Positions 11,801 through 25,740 of a stretch of DNA of 64,000 nt are shown piece by piece (within the stretch, counting starts at the first letter, position 1; every line of letters starts with the position of its first letter). The DNA comes from Drosophila persimilis. Taxonomy: Eukaryota; Arthropoda; Insecta; Diptera; Drosophilidae. Both the position numbers and the translations under genes were made by a program. Under the pieces are notes generated by a model. It made no database searches. It had not been told where the DNA came from and saw only the letters and a list, made by a program, of their open reading frames with translations. The stretch lies in the NCBI RefSeq assembly GCF_003286085.1, contig NW_020825317.1:4464001-4528000 (forward strand). Reading direction: 5' to 3'.

Positions 11801-14160
11801 GACTCACTTCGCTCGAGGCTTAAAAAAAAAAAATCCAGGCAGAAGAGCCCCCTGTCTCTCTGCCTCTGACATATGCTTTATGGGGTCGAAAACGCTTCCT
11901 TGTGGGTGTTACATCTGCATCCACTTTTACCACAAATCTAAAATCACCCACCCACACACTCCTTGATAACGGGGTAGAGCTGGACAGAGCTGGAGTGGCC
12001 CAACACACGGGTAACTTCCTGATCAGTGCTTCCCTTCCCCTGCGTTGCAAAGTCCTGCTCAATGATGACTCCCATAAGGACATGCGCCATTCAAGTCCGG
12101 AGATGTGCATCTTAGGGCGATGACAGGTGCCCCTTGGTTTGCTCGAAAGAGATCTCCACATCCCCAAAATTGGGCATCAAATTAACCATCATGAGAACCA
12201 TCACGATGTAACGATAGGTTGTCTAATCGTCCAAACGAAGCAGCTAGAGGGTTAGAGCCCCCTCAAATCTCACGTGGACACAAACGAATACATCCGTCCA
12301 GTACTCAGAGTAGAAATAATGACTAGTAAACTCTTAGATATGTACTTATTTTTATGCAGTAAGCCGATGTAAATATCAAAAATATTAGATCACAGTTTAA
12401 TTAAAAGTGATTTATAATATTTGAATTTGTATATTTTCGGGCTTAGCTTTGCTTGAGATTTTCACAGATTTTCGCATTTCCAAAATCTTGGAATCTCTCA
12501 CACCTGTCTTTCTGGGTCTCGTGTATCCATGTATCCGTATCCGTATCGGTATCCGTGACTGTGACTGTGACACGCCCACCACTCCACAGCCAGACAGCCA
12601 CTGCAGCACTTCCGGGGGTGCCACCCACCCATCCGCCCATCCATCCATTTATTCATCTATTCCAGCCATCCATCGCGTAATAACTTTATAGGAAAACGAA
12701 TTGGTAGCCGGAAAGTGGAAAAGTGTGCTCTGGAAATGTGAGGAAGGGAGATTGGTGTGTGCACTGCGGAGTGTGTACACTTTGGAATACCCTTATGGAT
12801 ATCTTTTGCGCAGCATTCCTTAGATATCCATCTTCATAGCAATCCATTTATATACCTTTTTCCTCAAAGATACTTTTACTCTCGAGAAGAAGCTCCGAAT
12901 AAGGAAAACAAATACCTTCCCCAACAAGTGCTTCTACTGTGGAAAGGATTCTTATCAATACCACTTCCACGGTGTATGGAAGGTGTTCTTCCATTTCAAG
13001 GAACTGTCTGAACCGTCGAAGAATCCCTTAGCCAAAGATACGTATCCCAGCTAGAGGACAACTCTTCCTCTAGGGTACTCTTACTTTTAAAGAAAGACTT
13101 TCGAATAACATTCCCATTCCCCTGGGCATGCCATGCCCCTGCTCGAAGATGCTTCTACTGAGATTAAAAGTCTTCCTCAAAGATACATGTTCTTGCTCTA
13201 AGAAGAAGCCTTTCCATAGATTTGATTTGATTTGAAGGAGTGTTTGAACTGCAGAATCCTTCGTCCAATGTAGATAGACTTTCCTCTGATCTAAGAAGAC
13301 CCGTTTTGTACACCATTCAGGAGGCCATGAGCCGGAAACCCTTTCTCAAGGGTGATTTACTTCCAGAAGAAACCTTCTCTTCTCTAAGGCCATGAACTCT
13401 AGGGCATAGGGTATCCAGCGGTGGGTCCCATGGAATAGCGGCTGCCCTTTAGTCAGCGAGGGAGTCAGAGAGGGCGAGCGGAAAATCAAATGGCGCAATG
13501 TCTGCTGCATCCAAAATGAAAAGCGAAAATGTACAAAAACTAGTTTTTCCGCATGCCTAGGAAAATAAAGAAAACATGTCGAAAGGCAGCGGCAGCCACA
13601 TGCCACAAGAGCCACCGCACAGCTGTGTGGCAGTATCCAGCAGCCAGCAGCCAGAAAGAAGAAACTTTTCCTTTTAATTTTTTTTATTTATTTTTTTTTT
13701 TGGGTCTAAGCGCATCTTTACCTAGTTTTTCAGAGGCTGCTGGTTAATTATCGGTGCACACACACGCGCACACAGGGGACAGGTGGTGGCAGGTGGCATG
13801 TGGCAAGCATCAGGCATCAATCATACGCAACGTTGCACCAGCGCTTTCCTCGTCAGGCAGCCAAAATGCATTTTCCAAGAGCCATCCCAATCACATCACA
13901 ATCTCACACGGCCCAAAAATAGTCATTACGGGCCCCAACCAAAAGAAAACTAATGGCCACAAAGCGGGGGGCAAGAAGAGGGGCAAGGCAAGGCATTTGT
14001 GGCATTTGCACGATAATTGTCAAGCATTTTTTTCCTTCTTTTCTTTTTAGCGTATTTTGTCTTTTGCTGGGCGGCTCTTTTCAGTTCAGTTTGAGGCAGT
14101 TTCCTCATATATGTATCTGATAGATGCGAGTAGGAGATGACAGCATACCAAAGATAACCG

Positions 14161-14314
14161 ACAGATACTCCCACATCTGCGAGTGTCATTTATGGGGAGA
14201 AGGATCATTTATGACAGAAGATCCCATGGATCTCTCGCGATCTGTTTGTATTTGCCACATCTGGTAGATACGCCGAACAGCGGTAGACTCCACAGATACT
14301 CCCACAACTGCGAG
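14161..14314. repeat. Short direct duplication (23 bp, 22 matching)
   Basis: Positions 14161-14183 and 14292-14314 read nearly the same (ACAGATACTCCCACA then TCTGCGAG or ACTGCGAG), separated by 108 bp. Confidence 0.85.
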
Positions 14315-16350
14315 CTACATGAAAGGATCGATTTCTATTCCACAGGTACAACGACCCCAACCACTGAAGATTCGGAAACGGGAAGCGGGAATTCTATATA
14401 TGTATTTCGAACAATAAGATACATTTCCAAAAGGAAATTTGTGAGAAATGACACGATATAGATTCACATATCGGGAAGATTAAAATTTTAGAATACGAGG
14501 GACAATTAAATGGGGCAATTAAAAGGAAAATTATCAAAATTAGAATCTGGACATCTGATGGATGTAAAGGCAACAATCGGTGCAAGTCCGTTCTATCGCC
14601 GCATTCACTGGCTCTCTGTATCTGTACGATATAAAGATATACATATTTCGGATTTTGGCTACTATGGATGCGTTTGGGTTCGCTTTCCTCCTCCTCGCAC
14701 CCCTGCCACTCAAAGAGAGTGAGAGAGAGGGGGGGTGAGAGAAGCGTAAAATGCGGAACTAACGCCAGATGGGGCTTGGGGGCTAACAAAGTATATCTAA
14801 TTGCAGTGCAATCCCCAATCGCCTGCCCCCACTCGAGAGACAATAAAAATACAAAATGGATCCATGGATATATATGCACTTTCAGCGACAGTTAGCCGCA
14901 GATACACAGATACAGATACAGATACAATTTACGGAGAGCAGAGCAGTCGAGACAATAAATATGTTTTTGTTCATATTTCAGTTATTTTTTTGTGGTTTTC
15001 CATACTCTTTGCCAGAGAGTCCCTTCGCATCGTAGCATATATCTGCCTCTGCATCACTGGAAGGAAAGGGTATCAGATTCTACGGTGTCCCCCCGTTTCA
15101 ACCAATAAAAACGAACGACGTGGCAGTGGCGGGGCCTCCACAATTGCCGCTGGACCGTGGTGAAGGTGTTGTAAGGTGTTGGTTACATGCAACAACCACA
15201 TTAGCACCACCATCGAGCACCGCCACAACGAGAGCCCCACAGCCACAAGGCAAAAAGCACAGACATTGGGGGGACTGAGTCGAACAACAACAAAACACCA
15301 CAACAAACACAGCAACAAAGCTACAGAAACAGCAACAAAGCAACAAGTAAATGTGTAATCGAGTAATCAGGCGGGCATGCGGGTGCTGAAATGATTGTAT
15401 TGTCCGAGAATGTTGCAAAAAAAACGTACAAAAACAATACAAGCTTTCTTTTACCTGCCACGCTCCACCCTCCTGCAGCCCACGCCACATGCCGCAAGCC
15501 CCCTGGATCTGTATTCCTACGCTCCTACGCGAAGAAGGGCACTCTCCTTCAGCGCCTCATGCAACCAGTGCTTGTACGGATCACCATCACTTAAGCTGGA
15601 CCTGTACCTGACGCTGTTCTTCTACGGGGAGAAGCCCACTCTTCTCCAGGTAGATCAAGGCCTTTTACGAGATGCTGCATGCCCTTCACGCATCCAAATC
15701 GAAAGAGTCCCTTAGATTGCAAGCACCTGATTCCATGGGACCTTCGATGGGTGGTCTCATTCCTGTACTCTTCTTACTCTCCTTCATGGATTCCATTCCA
15801 TATTACTTTTACGGATACGTTTACAATTGGTGGCCAGAGATTCCCCTTGGATATTTATTTTGGTTCGGGGGCTTTATAGAGATTATATTCCTCTTGCCTC
15901 CTCCTCAGCAGCTGGAGACCCACCTTTTCCCGCAGAGAGGCAGCTTCCCGTTCTGCCGTTTCAAGTGGATCTCCAGGAGCACGGAGCTTCAAGGATCGCC
16001 CCGATCCCGATGAATATTCTTTTTTTGTTTCTTTAAGATCCTTCTTGGGACGGCTTATCCTGTTCTTGTGTTGGCTTTTTGTTTATGCGGATTTTCCCTC
16101 AAGGAGGGTTTCCATGAGTTTTCCATGGGTTGCACTATTCCACATCGCAAAAACAGTGAAATCCTATCCAAAGAGTCTATGTCTATCCGAACATTCTGTA
16201 TCGCATTGCATTTTGTGTGCAGTTTTTGGGGTTTTTGGGGCACGAGATGTCGTGTCGGATTGTTGTCTTGTGGTGTTTGGATTTTTGTGGTCTCTGGGGA
16301 CTTTCCTTCAGCCGTTCTAACATTTCAGATCTTAACTAATTTGGCCCCAA

Positions 16351-16387
16351 CACTGCACTGCACTGCACTGCACTGCACTGCACTGCA
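16351..16387. repeat. CACTG pentanucleotide repeat
   Basis: Seven consecutive CACTG units followed by a partial unit. Confidence 0.9.
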
Positions 16388-17705
16388 CCCTCCACAGAAT
16401 CCACAATCTTTTTGGAGCGGCGGCGACTCTGTGCTCCGTCCTCCCTGCTCCCTGCTCTGTGGCTGCTGCAATCTGAGACTCATTTACATTTTTCGGCCAG
16501 ATTTTTGTTTCTGTTTCTGTTTTCCGCTTGGTCTTTGGTCTGTTTCTAGTTTGATATTTTTAGTTTATCTAACTTTTGATATTTTCAGCCAGCAAATAGG
16601 CGTCAACTCCTGCCACACAGCCGCACAGCCCCACACAGCCACACAGCCATTTGGATCTCTCTGAGAATTTATGGGCAAAAGTGCAACCAAAGTGGGTGCA
16701 GCCGTGTGGCAGCCACCATTTTAAATGAGTGCTCGAAAGGAAAATCCCAACTAAATGTCAGTTTCCCGCATTGGGACGGGAGGGGGGGACATATGCAAAA
16801 GTGCAAGTGTTTTCATCTCCTGCTGTGGGCATCAAAACTTTCACTCAATAAAGTTGTTTCGCGGCTGTGTTGTTGTCTTTTGGAGGCATGCCTCTGGATC
16901 CGCTAATGCTGCTGGCCCATTGTCTGGCCAAAGCACTGGCCCGGCCCTGCCCTGCCCTGCCATGCCCTTTCCTCATGTCTCATGTCATCTTGTGGTCATC
17001 TTTCATCCGTTCATCCGCTTATCCGTTCATTGTCCATGGTTTTTGCTCTTTTGTTGTTGCTGCTGGATAATCATCTGCCACCATCCCATCCAGTCGTCTT
17101 GTCGAACCGAAACGAACAAGTTGTTTTTGGCGAATTGGCAAAGTGCTTTTTAATTGTGATTACAACAATCGCCGCAACAACAAATGATGAGGGTCTGTTG
17201 TCTCTCAACGCCCGCCCAAAAAAACATGGAAAGTCCCAGTGTGGATTACAGATAATGCAGATACGACGTACATATGTATATGATTCCCCGACTTATGATC
17301 GATCAGGAAGTGTGTGCAAGAGTCCGTCAGATTGATTGACAATCTAATAATATGTATATGTAATACGTATCTGATGGATCTTCAGTTTTGCACATGACTA
17401 TGTGATTCATACCAGAAAAATACGCAAAACATTTAATTTGAAGCATTTAATTCGCTTAAGGGTAAGAGATGCGCAGTAGCGGCCGAGGGGAGCTGCTGTA
17501 CGACGTTCGAAACGTGCCACCGATCCTGCCCTTCCAGAACCATTTGAATTTTCTCTCAAAATTCATTTTCGAGTGGTATTTTTTTTCTTGGGTTGGAAAC
17601 TGGAGACTGGGGGATCGGCAGCAATATTCGACGACTGACATTTAAAGTTTAGGAGGCCACCAAAATGTATGCTCGAGGGACGGGCACCGCGATGAGGCGA
17701 GGCGC

Positions 17706-17740
17706 CAGGCACCAGGCACCAGGCACCAGGCACCAGGCAC
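17706..17740. repeat. CAGGCAC heptanucleotide repeat
   Basis: Five consecutive 7-bp units. Confidence 0.9.
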
Positions 17741-20116
17741 ACCAGCAGACAGCAGAACCGACACAAATAGTCATGGAGGTATTCGAATAATTATAGATCT
17801 AATAATGGGCCTAATTGGCCAACTGTTTTGACTCAAACAATTAGCAGATGGATGATCGACTGAACGACTCAGCTTCAGCCTTCAGCCAAAACGGAAGAAC
17901 TTTGAAATGAAAAGGCTTCGAGACAAGATACTTTTACCCTCCAATGAGATAGCTGTGGCAATAGCTGTGGGCTGAGGTTTCGAGTACAGCAATTAATTAT
18001 GCCATTTTCTAGCACATATTTGCCATGTGCGTGGAATCGTATGTTTGTTTCCCCCCTTCTCTGACTGCATAATGAACGACCCACGACGACAACCAGCAGC
18101 AGACGCAGACGAAGCAGCAGCGACTGGCAGTCGAAGTAGAAGTTCTGTAAACCCCCCCGTACTTTGGTATAGATCTATAGCATAACTTTATTTATGGGCA
18201 AGTTCGGTCGTGAAGCACAGATACTACACCCCCGAGTGATCCACATCGGGTACCCGGTGGCGGGGAGGAAACCAGTTTAGTCGATTAAGATCGCGATTCC
18301 CAACTAAATCGAAATGGGAGTCTCTGGTGTGGTCGGGAGTATCTCCAAGATACAGCACCCAGAGCTAAATCTTTTTCGATTCCCTCGTAGAGGAGGGTAT
18401 TACGACTAAGGTCAGGTGATTGTGACTAGGAAGGAATAGGGAAGTTATACTAGAAAAAAACACAGAAAATACTAGAAAACTACAATCAATAGCTAAAAAC
18501 CTGTAATTAATTCTAGAAAAATACCGGAAAATACTAGATAAAATCATTCCAGAAAATACAGAAAAATTAATAATGGAACAAATAAAACACTTGAAAAAAT
18601 ACCATAAAATACTTCTAAAAAATTATAGATTATATCAAAAATGTCTCGAATACCAGAAAGTGCCAAGTAAAGAAAGTCTATAAATAATGCAATTAAAATA
18701 TAAATATTAGAAGAAAAATCAATAAATAATAGTGAAAAACTACTAAAAATACAAAGAAAAAAAATGTATACTTCAAATCACCCGGTCCGTAGTCATTCCA
18801 TGAGAGATTTATTAACTTAAGTTATCTGATTTCTATGAAAATATATATGTGCATATATGTATAGTATCTGTATCTTATCCGTTGTTCGATTGTACCGTAG
18901 TCGTGGGAGTATTGAAGGGTATAGAAAACTTCGGTAAGTTCACCTTTTGTGAATTGTTTTTCTTCTTTTTCTCGCTCTTTGTTTCACATTTTCATCATGA
19001 CATTTATTCCGCATTCTTGTAACTTGATTTAGGCTTGGTGTTGCACAGCTACTAAACATTGTTGCTGTGCCTGTGGCTGTTGATGTTGCTGTTGTTGTTG
19101 CTGTTTGCTGCTGTTGCTGGTGTCGCTGGGGGTTCAGGTCCAGGCAGGCCCCCGGACTGTGACACCGGGACAAGTGCGGAATCGTGCAGAGTTCTCTCAC
19201 CTCTCCACTCCACTCTGCTCCACTCTTTTCTCCTCAGAGGAGAGGCTGGCGCAAGCGAGAGAGCCGCCTGCCGTAGTTGGCTATGGAATGGAATGCCGCG
19301 GGGGAACTCGCACTTAATCCACAGCAGAGCGCGACAAAGGGGAGGAGAGCGAGGACTTCGGGGGAGGAGATTGAGAGATTACAATTTCAAATTGAGCCCG
19401 AGATCGCGAGATATTTTTGAATGGAGATATTAACTCGGAAGGCTACTTGATTGTTGGGAGAGATGCATTCTCATCTTTGTATCTTCTCCCTTTTTCAGTA
19501 CAAATAGCCTGCAGAAAAAGGAAGAGTTTGGGGAGGAAAGTTAGGGTTTCTGTGAGTTCGAAGCATTTGATACCCTTTTAGACTCCCTTTCTCAAGCCTT
19601 GAATAAACTCGCTCGAAAAGACGGCAGAAAACCTTTTGAGATTTATCCACCTTGAAAGAAATTGAATATTATACGATAGCACACCTCACCTTTGTCCTAC
19701 AGAATAAAGGGTATTCGTATAGCCTAAAGACAGAGAGTCCCGTTGCATTATTCTCTGTGCTTCACACAGTGGGTGTCCCTGCATTTCTTGAGGCGAGAGA
19801 TTCTTCAGCCTTCCATTGCGAAAGTAATAAGCAAGGCTCTTTTTTTTTGCAAAAGGAACAACCAAACTTTGGATAAATAACATTATTAACAGCAATAAAA
19901 AATATTATCTAAACAAAAGCGCCGTGTCTTTATCTCTAGAGCGAGGAAAGTTACAGATTTTGCAAACGAACACGCATAAAAATACCCATCGTGTGTCGTC
20001 TCAGCCGAATTTGAGGCTCATTAATGCTGTTGAGCGAGAGAGAACGAAAGAGCTGATAGAACAACAGAGGAGTGTGTGCATTGCGTGTGCGAGAGAGCAA
20101 AGCTCCTAAACGAAGT

Positions 20117-20323
20117 GAAGAGATCAAGAGATAAGGCAATTGCGACTTTTCGGCGCACTGGTGTTTTTGTTGCCTGAGAGAGCGACGTAAAGAAGGATGG
20201 AAGACAGCGCTGAGAGAGGAATGGAAGAATGAAGCAATTGCTAGAGCGAGGGCGAGGGCGAGGGCGAGCATGCATTGCGTGTGAGTGAGATGAAGAGATC
20301 AAGAGATAAGACAATTACGACTT
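20117..20323. repeat. Direct repeat pair (32 bp, 30 matching)
   Basis: Positions 20117-20148 and 20292-20323 share GAAGAGATCAAGAGATAAG and a following block with two mismatches. Both copies are preceded within about 50 bp by TGCATTGCGTGTG, so the duplication is probably longer and has an eroded middle. Confidence 0.85.
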
Positions 20324-21933
20324 AGCGTCGGGCGCAGGCCAGGCAAAAAGCAAAAACAAAATGCAAGAACACGAAAAATACGTGTACCGTTTGATCTTTA
20401 TGCATTGAAAAATAATGGTACCCTGTCTGCCGGTGGAAGGGTATACCCGCGCAACAACAATCCCAACATGCGACGGCGACGGCGACGGCGACAACAATTG
20501 TTGTGCAATTTATCTTTATTTAATTGAACTTTTACTTTCATCGGTTATTGCTTTTTTTTTTGCTTTTGTTTTTGTTTCTCTGCTTTGCTGCTCGGCGAAC
20601 GAGCGCGTTTCATATTCATTGCAAATAATTTTTCAGAGTCAAAAATCAGCAACAAAAATAAAGGAGTAATAAAACTGGAGAGTGTGTGTGTGTGTGTGGG
20701 AGATACGAGTGTATCTGCATCTGCACCGATATATCTGTATGCTAATCCGGCAAATCAATTGATGTGCGCCGCGAGCACTTTACACAAAAAAAATGCGATA
20801 TAAATTATTAATTCGAAAACAATGTACGGCCGAAAAATCAAGCAAAAAGCAAACCGAAAAGCAACAAGCTAACTGGCAAAACGATACAGAAAACGACAGA
20901 AAACGACAGACAAAAGCCGGCAGCCGAAAAAGAAAAGTTCAAGAAAATCGAATCCCCCAAATCCACCGACAGATAAAGATACAAACAAGAAACCAGAAAC
21001 CAGTTTCTTTTATTCATTTTTTTTTGCCACAAAGAGCTTTTTCTTTGGCAATTTAATTTGCCTAAATGATGCGGGGGGATATCTATGACAGGGAGGGGGA
21101 CAGAGAGAGAGAGAGAGAGAGAGAGGCAAAGGTAATTGATGCCTGCATTTCGCAGATACTTTTGGAAACCACCTCATAATGGGAGCCGCAGATCAGATCC
21201 GCCAGATGAGATCATTGCCAGCAGCAGTCGGAACTGCGGAACTGCGGAATTGGACGGCAGAATGTCCAAGGAATGGTGCATGGAATATGGTTGGGTTTTC
21301 TATTAGAGCTTGTATTACCAGAGATACTAGACAAGAACAGAAGAAATGTTTATACAAAATAAAAATAAAAATACTAGGAAATACTAGACAAAAATAACAG
21401 ACAATATACTATAGTAGAAAGACCATAAATACAAAAAACCCTCTTATGAAAATAGCGGTAAAATATATGTATGTAAATAAAAAAGAAAAAAAAAGAATAA
21501 TCCATAAAATCAATCCATCTGTTTTCCATTCCCGAAAGATTTACCAGATAAATGTTCTTTGGTGGAATATCCATGGAGCATGGACATGGAATATGGCATT
21601 ATTTTTTGGAGCTATTGCCAGAAATTGGTCGTCTATCAACCCCTTTGCCGTGCTAAGCCCCAACTTGTTATGGCTAAGCCACAGTGGGAGAGATAGAGAG
21701 AGTCGGAAAGGCGGGAAACCTATTTCCCGCTCGTTGCGCTCAGAAATCCCCCTCAAATATGGGTCACTGGGGATCACTGGACTCATCAACGAGTGCGCTC
21801 TCTGTGGAGGTCAGGGAAGAGCATTGCAGTGCATTACGGATGACTGATGACCTCCACGAATGGCAGCCGAATGGAAGTCCAAAGATGAATGCGTTTCATT
21901 AGGCTTCACTTGTCTGTGGATCGATCGAAACAC

Positions 21934-21965
21934 GTGCCGTGCCGTGCCGTGCCGTGCCGTGCCGT
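21934..21965. repeat. GTGCC pentanucleotide repeat
   Basis: Six consecutive GTGCC units. Confidence 0.9.
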
Positions 21966-22700
21966 CCACAGGTCCGGGCTCCCAACCATCCAATCATTCG
22001 GTGATCTTTCATTTCTCTCTCTGTCTGTCTGTTTGCATCGATCGCTCCATCGCGGCTTCAAGGGGTCGATGCCGTAGAAAGCAAAAGTTAAAGCCCGAAA
22101 GCCCGAAAGTAAGGCCCAAGTATCTTGACCCTCATTAATTCATTCAAGTAAGCCGCAGCCGCAGCAGCCGCCGCAACGTTCGCGAAAAAAAAGGAAAAAC
22201 TTGAAATTTACAAATTTCGGTCTCGGTTTCAGTTTCGATTTCAGTTTTTGGTGTTTCAGATTGGAAGATGGGAAGACGTGGAAGCTGGAGAGAAGATTAT
22301 CGGATGTTTAATGTTTTTTTACGGGCCACCTGCAATTAACATATGAAATTTATTTAAATTCAATTTTTATTTAACATTTCTCTGGGATCTGGCTTGGACT
22401 TCTTGGCGAATGTGTTTTCACTTTCGTTTGGGGCATCCGAAAATCAAAAACAAAAAATTCCACCAGGCAGTGTGGAGCATCCGGCCACCTTTTGCGGCCA
22501 GAGCAGAGCCAACCTGTTTGGGCCATCGGCTCCCTGACTGACTGCCCGCTTACCCGTGATTATTGTGATTATTGGTGGTCTCCGAGAGACCACGAGAGAT
22601 GGGGAGAGAGAGAGAGGGAGAGACGAGACCCAGTCGAGACACCAACAGAGAAGAGACACAAATTGAAAACCGAAAAAACCGAAAGTGAAAATATGTTTAT

Positions 22701-22740
22701 CGGCTGTGGCTGTGGCTGTGGCTGCGGCTGCGGCTGTGGC
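22701..22740. repeat. GGCTGT/GGCTGC hexanucleotide repeat
   Basis: About six and a half hexamer units alternating GGCTGT and GGCTGC. Confidence 0.85.
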
Positions 22741-23509
22741 AGTGTCTGTGGCGGCGGAAAAAAGAAAAAAGAAGGAAAACAAAGCAGAAGATCGCATAGA
22801 TCGTGAGGAGTCCCCCCAGCCCCTGTCCCCTCCGCACCGCTCCATCGACGATCGCTCAATGCCGTAAATTAAGTTGGCAATTTCTCGTTTCTGTTTGTCG
22901 GTGAAATCTGTGGCTCGGACAAAAGAAAACTCCTGCCGGTGGAAAGCGGTTTCCCTGCGGAATGAATGAATGGGGCATGGGGTCAGTGGTTGAGTGGCAA
23001 GAGTGAGTGCTGCCATCGAAAGGGGGTTGCTGATTGACCTCGACCCTCCCGCAGAAGGACAACTGGGGAGGGGCCTGCCCGGGGAATCGGAGTTCCAATC
23101 TCTAACTATTTCTATTCCTAGTTTACCTTTCGTCTGCGCGGTTGAAGTGGCTTTTGTTGCTCCATGCTGGATCCACACGCACAATCCACGGTCAGATCCC
23201 CTGGAGAACTGTAACCACAACTGGGACGACAGCACGTCTGTGTCCCCACGAAATTTGGGCCGAATCTTATCTCCAAGGCAGTGCCAAAAAATACGATCCC
23301 CATTTATTTGCTTTCCTCTGACACTGACAATGATATGGCGATCGTGAGAGATATAAAGATACATTCTAAAGATACTGAAAGATAAAGAGGGAGAGAAAAG
23401 AACCCGGCAGCACCAGCAGATACGAAAATGTATCTTCTGGATGTGGCCTAGCACTTTCACTGCCACAAACTACACATATGTATCTTACATCTCCATTTGG
23501 TTAGGTCTA

Positions 23510-23840
23510 GAGATGGGAGATGTATCTGTTGGAAATGTATCTATAAGGAAATGATTCCATAGAAATGTATTTATTTTGTATCCAATAGATATAGGATATA
23601 TCTCTTGGTAATATGTATAAAGTAACTATTCAAATTATTTATTTAACATTTCTCTATTGAAAATGTATCTTTTAATAATTTGTTGATTGGATGGAAATAT
23701 ATCTATTAGAAATGTATCTATTGAAAATATATCTATAAGAAATGTAGTTCATTATTAGAAATCTATCTATTGGAAATGTATTTAATGGAAACGTATCTAT
23801 TTCTATGGAAGTTTATCTATTGGAAATCTATCTAAATCTT
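23510..23840. repeat. Degenerate minisatellite based on ATGTATCTATTGGAA
   Basis: More than ten diverged copies of a 15-18-bp unit (GGAAATGTATCTATT and variants) run through this AT-rich interval. Confidence 0.75.
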
Positions 23841-25740
23841 TCTGTCGAAATGTCTGCAGATGTAGCTTTGCAGATCTCTCGAGGGTCAACATCTGGTGGG
23901 TGGCCCATCTGGTCCATGTCCGGCATAAATTTCAATCTCTATCTCTTGCACGCTTTTCGCTCTTTTCGGCGTAGGTGGCCGCAAATGTATCGCATTACAT
24001 GCACAAGATACTTTTGTATCTTTTTGGCTGTAGTTTTTTCGCGGATTAAGTAAGGCTCCAGTCAGAGCCGGAGTCTCTCTCCAGCGTCGTCGCGGAGCTG
24101 GGATTGGGATTGGAATTGGAATTGGAGGAGACTTCACATGCAAATCAAAAATACAGGAAATTATTACAACTTTTTACAAGCACCTCTCCCCCCACTCACG
24201 CCGTACACCGGCTCCCCTTCGGTTCGAGTCATTTTTTTGGTCATGTGCCTGGGTTTCGCTTTGCTTTTTTCGATTCATTAGCATTACATGGCTTCCGTAT
24301 TTGGTTATGGCCTGACTCCCCGATGGAGCGCGGGCTCCAAAAACCATACCACAGATACATAGATAGATTATTTATGTATGTTTTGCATAGGGTTCGAACC
24401 GTTCGTCGAAAAGTGGAAAATGGGTCAGAGATTCCGCATAAAAGGAATGCTCGCCCCACCATCGTTTACAGCTATTTCAGCGTTTCAGGTTCAAAGTCTG
24501 CTTTGGGGATCGCAGATACATATACTCTAGCAGGGAAGTGCCTGCTGCTCTCTTTGATGTGGTTTTCGGGGCTGCCTTGGCGGTTATCCGATCTCCAGTT
24601 ACATTTAACGTGTGGATTACGATCGAAATGGCGCATCACAGAGTCGCCGTAGCCCCGGTTTGGCGTCTGTTAGGTGCGAAATTCTTGTGCAAATGCGATA
24701 ATTTGTCCATCAATCAGTTGCTTGGTGGCACACATTCCAGATGCCGGTCGCTGTTGAAAAGCTGAAAAGCTGAAAAGCCATCCAAAATGCTCTTGAGAAT
24801 CAAGTCTGTGTGTCTGCCAATGTCAGGCCTAGAATCCGCCAACGGCTTACGTCATAAATAAAGTGGAGCCAATCGCCGGAGGAGCATAAAAACCAGACAC
24901 CAGACCCCTCCACAGACCCACAGACGGAGGCCACCAGCGATCGGCGGATGGCGGATGGCGAGCGGCGGACGGCGAGCGGCGAACCAGTTCCACATTAAAA
25001 AAAAACTGCACTTTGAGATCAAGTTTGCAGCAGGAGAGGCTGCAACTGCAACTGCCACTGCAACTGTGTGGCTGCTGCGGCAGATGCCTTATGCAACCTG
25101 TGGCACATATGCAAAGTGCTGCCGCCCGGAGAGAGTCGGCTTAGCCCCCAAATTCTAGTACAGATTGCGGTAGTTGACGTCACAGCGGGGCGGCTCGCTT
25201 GGAGGCCAACGGCAGTTGCCGTTAGGTGCCATTGAGGAGCAGTCCGCTCCTGGTGCTCCACTCGCTCTGTGCTGGGTTGTCGTTTGAAGGTTGCTTTGGC
25301 TTTGCCCAGAGTGCAATTCCATGTTGGAGCCGCCCCTTGAGGGACGCGGCAGGCCCGCAGAATGTCAGCAAAGCCAGGAAGTGATTGCTGGACAAAGCGA
25401 AGCTGGAGCAGGTGGAGCAGGTGGAGCGTGGGCCTCGAGAAGGGGGGCCCACAAGTACACACATATGTAGACAGACAAACAGAGGGACAAGTTATAGGAA
25501 AAGGTGATCTAGCATATTATGACATTTCGCCTCCGTCGAGAAAAAGCGAGCAGCAAAAGGTGTGTTGTTTCAGTGTTTCAGGTTTGCAATCACAAGTGAT
25601 TTATTCGATAAGTACTCATCCGATCTTTCTTTGCGGCAATTACACGATGTAATGGGATTACATCAATGCAATGATTATAAATGTGTGACATTTAATCGAA
25701 TTATGTCGATAATAATTCATCAAATGAATGGAATCAGTGG

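Noticed and set aside
22444-23466. 340-codon minus-strand open frame
   Set aside because: It has no coherent domain and includes translated GGCTGT repeats and a GA-rich tract. It has no splice or promoter support, so it is likely a chance frame.
24391-24400. GGTTCGAACC, resembling a tRNA T-arm
   Set aside because: There is no matching acceptor stem or anticodon arm around it; it is simply a palindrome.
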